From Agaricus subrufescens (Eukaryota; Basidiomycota; Agaricomycetes; Agaricales; Agaricaceae), in NCBI GenBank assembly GCA_029945375.1, contig CM057057.1, positions 4,650,001-4,714,000 on the forward strand: a stretch of 64,000 bases of DNA. Reading direction: 5' to 3'. The notes under the pieces were generated by a model, which worked only from the letters and a program-made list of their open reading frames with translations, did no database searches and was not told the origin of the DNA. Position numbers and translations under genes: made by a program. Positions 57,098 to 64,000 of this stretch are shown piece after piece (position 1 is the stretch's first letter; the number at the start of each line of letters is the position of its first letter).

Positions 57098-58803
57098 TTA
57101 AACTTCAACACTCCACTCGCTGGGAATAGCTCCAGTTTGCCTGCCGACCAATTCCTTCCACAGTACCCTTGATACAGGGCCCATACCATCAGGTCCTGTA
57201 GGGATAATGACATCTTTCCCAAGGTATCCAATCTTGTCAACGGTGGTAATTACGGCCGCAGTACCTGGAATTAAATGTGTTTGTGGTTGATTTCGATCGT
57301 GAGTTGGATTGGTTGTGGCATACCTGCACCGAAGAGTTCAACGAGAGAACCATTTTGGGCGGCTTCTTGAACTTCTTGCATAGGTACTTGTCGTTCGTTG
57401 ACGACCAATTTGTCGGGAAGGCCGAGACGTTCTGCCCCCGAAGCGTGAGCACGACTGAGGGCAAGTACGGAATCGCGAGTGACACCGGGCAAGATCATGC
57501 CATCAAGTGGAGGGGTCACCAATTCATGGGCTGGAAAAAGGTTTTTTGGTTGGTATTTATAAATCGTTTCTATGGATTCAAAAAGACTGACTGCCATCTG
57601 GGTGTTTGAATACGACAAAGAGATTCATAGTTCCGACCTGGTACGGATCTTAGCCATTGTTTGGAAGGATTTAGTAAGAGAAGTACTTGCCTCGGTTAGA
57701 TAATGCTCCGGACCATGAAGCCACAGATTCTGAGCGTAGCCAAGTGTGGCAGCAGCTTTCTGGGGAAGGACGCCAGGCGCGTAGTTGAGACCAACTTTGA
57801 ATGCACCAGTGCCTTTTGTAGGGTGTCAGATGATATAAAATCTATGATAATGTATTACGGCATACCTCCTGGGGAAGCACGGACATATTCTGCTGTGCCA
57901 TGAAGAGATACAGGCTTAAAGCCGTGAGGATAGTATGGTCCAACGGGACTACAAATGACGTAGAGAAGAGCCTCATTAGGAGGACTGACTCCGATGGTTC
58001 TTTGGGTTCCAACTGTAAGCAAACAAACAAGAAGGTCAGGTGGGGTCGAGGACAGAGTAAGGGAGTTCTGACTCATAGTGGGTCGAACATAGAGACTGTG
58101 TCCGGATTCAGTGGGTATCCAGTGTTTATCGAGTCGGATCAATTCCTTGATCAACTCTAAGAGTGAGTCCGGTTTAAAATTCTATGAAGAGATGAGTTGG
58201 GAAAGACGGAGCAGTTGCTGAAGGTACATACAGGTAGAGCAATACGATGTGCACTATTATTCATGCGCTTCATGTTCATGTCGGGCCTGAAGAGAGTGAC
58301 CTTGCCGTTGGGCTGACGGTAGGCTTTCATCCCCTCGAAGATACATTGAGCATAGTGGAAGACGGTCGAGCTTGGTTCAAGGGACAAGGGACCATCTGGA
58401 AAAGTTGGGATCGGCATGCTGGAGGCGACCGCATGGTAGAGGAGCTTACAAGGCACAATGCGAGGTGTGGACCAGCCATTAGCAGCAGACCAGGGGACGG
58501 TGAGCATGTGGTCTGTCTATGGGGGGGAATGAGATTTGGCCGGAGATGACAAGTCCGACGTACAAAGGTATGACCGAAGACGAGTGTTGAGGCGGGAGGT
58601 GGCGTCTTCGGATTGTTGTTTCGGACAACCTCGAGCTTAGAGGGCTGAGGGACGATGTCAGAAAAACGGTAAAAGGCTATCGGAAGTAACGAACATCGAT
58701 ATCCGGGAGGGACGGCGGATTGTGAGTGATCTTTATGTCGAGGAGCGAGCTCTGGAAGCGAAGCGAGCCAGTCGCAGAGGCACCACGGGCGAGCGCAGAC
58801 CAT
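57098..58803 (-). CDS. BAT1: Branched-chain amino acid aminotransferase
   Basis: PLP class IV transaminase for the last step of leucine, isoleucine and valine synthesis and the first of their breakdown. Motifs in order are KTPPPASTLVFGHTFTDHML (across an intron), PWSAANGWSTPRI, SSTVFHYAQCIFEGMKAYRQ, LFRPDMNMKRMNNSAHRIAL, LDKHWIPTESGHSLYVRPTM, GTGAFKVGLNYAPGV (Lys here is the PLP Schiff-base lysine), EVGTMNLFVVFK, ELVTPPLDGMILPGVTRDSV, ELFGAGTAAVITTVDKIGYL and VSRVLWKELVGRQTG. The stop is at 57098. The 5' end is uncertain: the open frame reaches an ATG at 58803 (MVCARPWCLCDWLASLPELA), which may be an organelle signal, but a spliced first exon further upstream is also possible because a CAG acceptor lies just before PSKLEV. 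The symbol is by family, not by proven orthology to the mitochondrial isozyme. Confidence 0.9.
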
Positions 58804-59234
58804 GGCGAGGTGCGCAGAGAACGCGCGGAGTGACGGAGAGAAAGAGAGGCCATTATCCGGGACAGGTGGGCTGCTGTTCGCGGAAAATGTTTTTCTGGAG
58901 CGTGACAGGGGCCTGTGACAATTCGGCGCGTCGGGTCACGGCTCGTCGGCGTCGTGCTCGGTCCTGGATGGCTACCAGCAGGCTGCTCGGCACCAGCGTC
59001 GGAGCAGGACGAGCACTGGTGGCCTGTGCGGGTGGTGGCCGCCGCGAGGCGTTTCCCGTACGGGGCACTGTGAGAACTTTTCTGGGAGGATCAGGCCCAG
59101 CACGTGGCATGGATTTCTAGCTCTGCTGCCTCGACCACGACTCTCTCCTCCCTCGTCCCAGACGCCCCCGTCCGCCCAGGGTAGCCCCCCAGCCCCGCCC
59201 CCTCTTCCCCCTCGTTCTCGCCGCTTTCCAGCCA
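58804..59234. promoter_or_regulatory. GC-rich divergent promoter, BCAT / coiled-coil gene
   Basis: About 430 GC-rich bases between divergent starts, unlike the AT-rich flank to the left. Pyrimidine-rich over 59110-59230. No TATA box seen. The true first exon of the BCAT gene may lie here. Confidence 0.4.
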
Positions 59235-62200
59235 ATGGCGCGGCCGCGGGAGCAGCTTCCTCGCCTCAATATAGCCCCCTCCCTCAATGCTCAACAGCCC
59301 GTCGGAGGTCCTGGCATGTATTCGCCAGCCCTTCCGACCGCCATACAGCAGAGCTTCCACCCCCCGTTCCCTGTTCCCAACGCGATGCCGCCTTTTTACA
59401 ACGTCAACGGCTCTCCTCAGCCACCCGCTCATAGGCCAACGCATCATCCTGGCTCGGCAAGCGTTGCTCATCTCGCTGCCGCCGGAATCCATCCTCCTAA
59501 TGGTTTTCCTATGCCTTCTGCACCCGGACACTTTCCTCGTCCCTCGCTCATGCTCGGCCCTGGCCAAGTGCCCCATTTTCAACACCGCCGCCGGCAGCCG
59601 AGCATCGGTGGCCCTCCGAAAGCAGTATTAGGTGGTCCGGCACGTAAGCTAAGTCCCATTCCTCCCGGTCTTTCTGTCAGTCCCGCGCTGGCTCCCAAGT
59701 CCAAAAAGGCCCCAATCAACCTGCCGAAGGAAACCGTACTCTTGGAAGGGGAGACTATACCAACGCGGCCGTCATGGGCTCGTACACCTATACCCACTCG
59801 CCCAGGTGAAGGCGAGCCAGAGGTCGAGCCGGTGGAAATTGATACCCGCGAGGTCTATCCACCAGAAGCTTGGGTCCATATGATACCTGATGTTGTTGAC
59901 GTGTTTTTACCCAGCAGAGTGCGTTGCTATGCCCTCGGTTCCTCTACACGTCTTAATACTCTGTCACAGGTAGCTTGGGAGGAAATGAAGCAACAGTCCA
60001 TAGAAGAAAAATTAAAGAAGCTGGGTGTAGAGCGCGGCTCAGGCAGCAATGTCCCCCAAATCTTTGCGCCCCATGCTCGGGCAGCTTCGGTAATTTCTTT
60101 CCACCCCAGGACGTGTCCATCGTATCAATGATCGTTCTCCCAGATCTCAAGCCCCGCAGATCCGAATCTTCTCCTCTTCAAGCTCAACCAGCTCCAGCGA
60201 TCAAGGGAAGGCTCCGCTACAAACTCACTTGCTGCATCTCCGCAACCGCCTTTCACAATGCCTTCTCCTTCGATCATGTCTACTCCCGGATTCTCTCTCC
60301 CTAGACACGCTCACACTATGTCACTGGCCCATCTACCCTCGCACAATCATCGATCTCCCTTTGAGGAAGGTGCATCGACCAATCCATTTGGCCATGACGC
60401 GGTATTGGGTAACGATCATCAACAACCGACGTCACCTTACCTATTGGAAAAGGTTCCCTCAGTTGCGATCAAGACCAACTTCTCAGCTATGACTCCTCCA
60501 CCTCCATTGTCCGCAATACAACCTCTAGAAAGCCGACCAGATTTTACACGAGGATTCGGGCTTGATATACCGGAAGAAGAAGAACCAGAAGAAGAGGAGG
60601 AGCGGAAAGACGAGGATAGTGACTCTGAGAATCCGGGAATAGAAATTGAGATCGACGAGGATGTGGACAAAACTCATCACAGCTATAGCCAGCATACTTC
60701 ACCATTCCACAGCAGACACCATTCAAAGCATACTTCGAAAGTTTCTGCTCACCTATCCTTGGGCTCTTTTGGAGGAAGCGACCTCGCGCCGTCAATATTG
60801 CATAAAAAGAGTGTCAATGGATCCGAAGACATGCATCTTGAAAATGAGGAGAGCCAGATTGTGACAGACGACGTTGATGCCGTTCGCGAGTGGACAGGCA
60901 CAGACTCTTCTGATGATGAAGTGGTGAGTGATGGTTTGATTTATGATTTTCACAATATCAATTCTGTATTACAGAGCATCGGTGAATGGTCAAATCCGTC
61001 TGACGAAGAGAGGGCTCGCCGTGAACGAGTCGAACGCCGCCTCCGCCGTCGCGCCGCAAAGCTAAACCTTGACAAACCGAGACGAATTCCCAACTTTCCT
61101 CGTCCGCCTGAGAATACATCTAGACTCGGCCCACTTGGTAGAGGGGCCGACGTTTTATCCAACCCTAGTGAGGAAAATCTCATATTGGATCCTCAAGCTC
61201 CATATCTTGGGGTCGATCCTGGATTTTTCTCTCCCGTAAGGTCGCAGGCTCTACCTCACTCGCGGAGTGGTTCGGCACCATACTCAGCACACGATCCGGC
61301 ACAGGCACACTCACGGACACCATCAGATGAGTTCGTGTATCCTGGCGCTCATCATCACCAGCAGTCTTCTCTGAACAAACATGATCTCAATCCTTTCGCA
61401 AAACCATTCGTTTTCGGTACAGCATTGGCTTCATCCTCTCCTGTTACAGCACCTTCCGATTCTCCTGCCTCCCATACTCGTGTCTCTTCGTTCAATAATA
61501 GACCCCTTAATGTCGCCGCACCGGAATTCAAACCGGGAGGCTTCACGTTCCGCCCCCCGCCTGGGGTTCCACAAATGCCGGTACCACACCTTGCTTCTCC
61601 TGTCTTCCCTACATCTTTGCCACCACCCCCTAGAGACAAAGATGAAAGTTCACCACATCGGCAAGGCCGCGAGAAGAGGCAGAGGAGGGGTTCACTCGAT
61701 TCGGAGGAGGGAGCTGATAATAGTATGTTATCGTTCAAATTCCCTCGCGATGCGGATTCCCCTCGTGCCACTGATATGATGCCGCACCCATATCCCGCAT
61801 CCCATGGCGGTCATAGTCGCAGCCGAAGTAACGGTATGGATCCTGCAACTGAACCCTTCACGTTTGCCGGATTTTCTGCCGTGGCTCGGTTGCCTGTTGT
61901 TCCATCTGTTCCTCCTGAGGATGATATTGATTTTGGAAATGGACATGGGGTTACCCCGCAAGAAGAGTCAACTCTTCGCAATGAAGCAACTGTAAAGGGA
62001 GCTGATGAGGGGACGTATGCCTTAACCGCAAGTGCGAAAAAGAGGCCTCCTATTCCGTTGGACTTTAAGGGCACTATGTCTCCGAGGAACACTGTCCCTG
62101 CTGGCTTGTTCAAAGCGTTGGCGAATGAGGACAGGACTAGGAAGGCTGTGCGGTCAAGGCTGGATTCTAGGGATCTCTTTGACCATTTCAGAAGGCCTTC

Positions 62201-64000
62201 AATGGACGATAATGACGTGCCTCAGATTTCGCGTAAAAGTTCGCATGTTCGTTTGGGTGGTTCGAAAGACATTCGCGGATCTATGTCTGACGTTGATATC
62301 GGAACAAGTCACCACTCTCATCGTCGTTCATCTTTACCAGATAATCTTGACGATATCGATACCTCTTCAGAGGATTCCGTGCCTCCTATGAATCTGACGA
62401 GTAGGATGGAGATGCATAGGATTGAGCACGTTGTTGGGGAGATGCTTGAGGAGAAGTTTTCCGAGCTCCGTCGTGAGATTGCGCGTAGTGGGAGTAGGAA
62501 TGCTCAGGCTCTTAATCCGTCGACAGAAGCTCAGATTGCGGATGTTATTTCGCTATTCCGAACTCAGTTGCAAGAATCTGCTACCAGAAGCTTGGAGGAT
62601 ACACAGATGGATGCACGCGGTGAAATGGACTTCCAGTTGATCAAAGATGTTGTGGAGGAAGGTCAAAAGCAATTGTTGAATCTTGTCAGGAACGAATTGA
62701 AAGATATTATTGCGGTTGGTGCGGGTGCAGGAGGTGTTCCGATGGAAAACGGGGCATATGGTGTAGATGCCAGGAGTACGGTTGAAGCTGTTGGAAACAG
62801 AGTTATCACTGCGGTGCGGGAGAGCATTATGGATTTGGCTCATAGACAAGAAGCTATTAGCTATGCGATTCCTGCTCGTGAACGCGATGCGCTCGCTGAG
62901 AAACTCGTTGGGGTCCTTACTCCTATACTAGCGTCTTTGCGGACGGAACCTCTGGATTATGATTTCCTAACTTCTCAGCTCACGCAAGCTGTGAAACCGC
63001 ATATCACTCAACTTATCGACCTGGCTTCGGATAAAAGGGAGACTGCTTCTATTATCGTCGAGAGCATACTGCCACTTTTACCCCCGAACCAACCTGCCCT
63101 CGACACTGACGCGCTTACGTTACAATTAATCTCGGAAGTTCGACGTGCGATTGCGCCTATTGATGCATTTGAAATTCGGGAGCAGGTGGCGGATCTTGTG
63201 GTTGAGCGGTTGGATTCGAGGTTGGCTGTGCGGGATAAGGCGTTTAATGTCGAGACTATTGCGATCAAGGTTAATGAAGTTGTGTCGCAGTTGTTGGAGT
63301 CTTTGCAGACGACACCTGGTAGACTTGAGACTTTGGCGGAGGTTCAGAATGGATTTAAGGCTGAGCAGGAGGTGTTGGGTGTTAGCGTGAAGCAAATTTC
63401 GGATGTTGTTGGAGACTTGCCGGCGAAGTTTGAAGGAAGTTTGGATGGTGTTTTGGCTGGGCAGAAGGATGTGGTGGCCAAGTTGGAGGAAGTTCTTTCA
63501 ACTCATGAGAATGGCCGGGATTATCCTGAGATCAAGGTTCTGGTTGAAGCTCTGGCTGAGAAGCAGAAGGACGTCATTGACCGTAATAACGAAGCTCTGA
63601 CTGTTAACAAGGACATTCTGGCAAAGGTGCAAAGTCTTCCGGAAATTGTCAATAGCGCGACAAGTGGTCTTCAAACTGCACTGATCGACCTCATCCATTC
63701 GCGTGATGAAGCAAACAGGGACATTGAAGAGCTTCGAAGGTCTAATACTGACTATCAACTTCAACTTGCTAAAGCTCGTGGAGCTCATGGTCAAGTCCGT
63801 GTGGAGAAGGATATGTTGAATGAGAGGCTTGGTGAGATGGAGGTTGAGCGCGAACGCTTGCGTGCTCAAGTCGAGAAACTTGAACAATCTGCGAAGAGCC
63901 AAATACCTGAAAAGAGTGCGCTTCAGGCTAGGAATGTTGAACTTGAGGAGGCGTTGTCGAAGGCGTTGTTGCGTTTACAGACTGCTGATGTTACCAGTCA
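59235..64000 (+). CDS. Giant disordered and coiled-coil protein (3' truncated)
   Basis: Incomplete at the window end; about 1,530 residues are visible and the frame is still open. No family recognised with confidence. The ATG at 59235 gives MARPREQLPRLNIAPSLNAQ. Three short introns (about 59920-59969, 60092-60147, 60924-60975) restore one frame. The first 900 or so residues are Pro/Ser-rich and disordered, with acidic runs (EEEEPEEEEERKDEDSDSEN) and a motif-like EWSNPSDEERARRERVERRL with RRRAAKLNLDKPRRIPNF. Later segments have FKPGGFTFRPPPG and NPFAKPFVFGT. From about 62400 it becomes a long helical coiled coil: RIEHVVGEMLEEKFSELRRE, DFQLIKDVVEEGQKQLLNLV, KGA-type heptads to RLGEMEVERERLRAQVEKLE. 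The layout suggests a scaffold, perhaps at hyphal tips, microtubule centres or nuclear pores; that is inference. Confidence 0.8.

Noticed and set aside
52083..58803. Possible secondary-metabolite cluster around the P450
   Set aside because: The neighbours are a gene-poor gap, a primary-metabolism aminotransferase and an RNA-binding protein; there is no synthase, cyclase, prenyltransferase or linked transporter.
1..64000. tRNA and rRNA genes
   Set aside because: No B-box pattern of the GGTTCGAANCC kind with a fitting partner was found by eye on either strand; a covariance search was not possible here.

Overview
The window reads as nuclear DNA of a filamentous basidiomycete, most likely an Agaricomycete (inference). 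The grounds are dense genes on both strands, many introns of about 50-60 bases with GT..AG ends, and family content typical of these fungi: an X325/BIM1-like copper protein, a cytochrome P450, a fungal MFS carrier and several basidiomycete-style proteins without a known role. About 25 protein genes can be supported, nearly all with several exons. I saw no tRNA, rRNA, CRISPR array or intact transposon.

Left third (1-22.5 kb) is compact and mostly housekeeping: SF3B2 (U2 snRNP), TIM10 (mitochondrial import), an MFS transporter, a tiny SERF/zinc protein, threonine aldolase, the MPH1/FANCM helicase, a G-patch/C2H2 protein, the BET bromodomain protein BDF1, WDR70 and a small protein of unknown function. 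Many pairs are head to head across only 75-140 bases and so probably share promoters.

The middle (22.7-34.6 kb) is looser and leans towards metals and sulfur: frataxin, a mitochondrial rhodanese, a CTR copper transporter, a GPI-anchored X325/BIM1-like copper protein, a small orphan, a TUM1-type tandem rhodanese and V-ATPase subunit C. CTR next to BIM1-like is the most interesting arrangement. In Cryptococcus, Bim1 works with the plasma-membrane Ctr1 in copper capture, and here a candidate surface copper binder and a Ctr transporter are consecutive genes on one strand.

The right part (35-64 kb) holds a Bicaudal-C-like multi-KH protein, an RNF14-type RBR ubiquitin ligase, URB2 (60S ribosome biogenesis), a trypsin-fold protease, an RBM26/27 homologue, a P450, a branched-chain aminotransferase and a giant disordered/coiled-coil protein cut by the window end. 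Two gene-poor stretches here carry unexplained sequence: a cluster of TTCCCGAG words in both orientations (48.1-48.3 kb) and a three-copy tandem repeat of about 130 bases (56.2-56.6 kb).

Exon joins were worked out by eye from frame continuity, splice sites and family conservation. Gene identities are firm; individual splice sites and some starts are less so.
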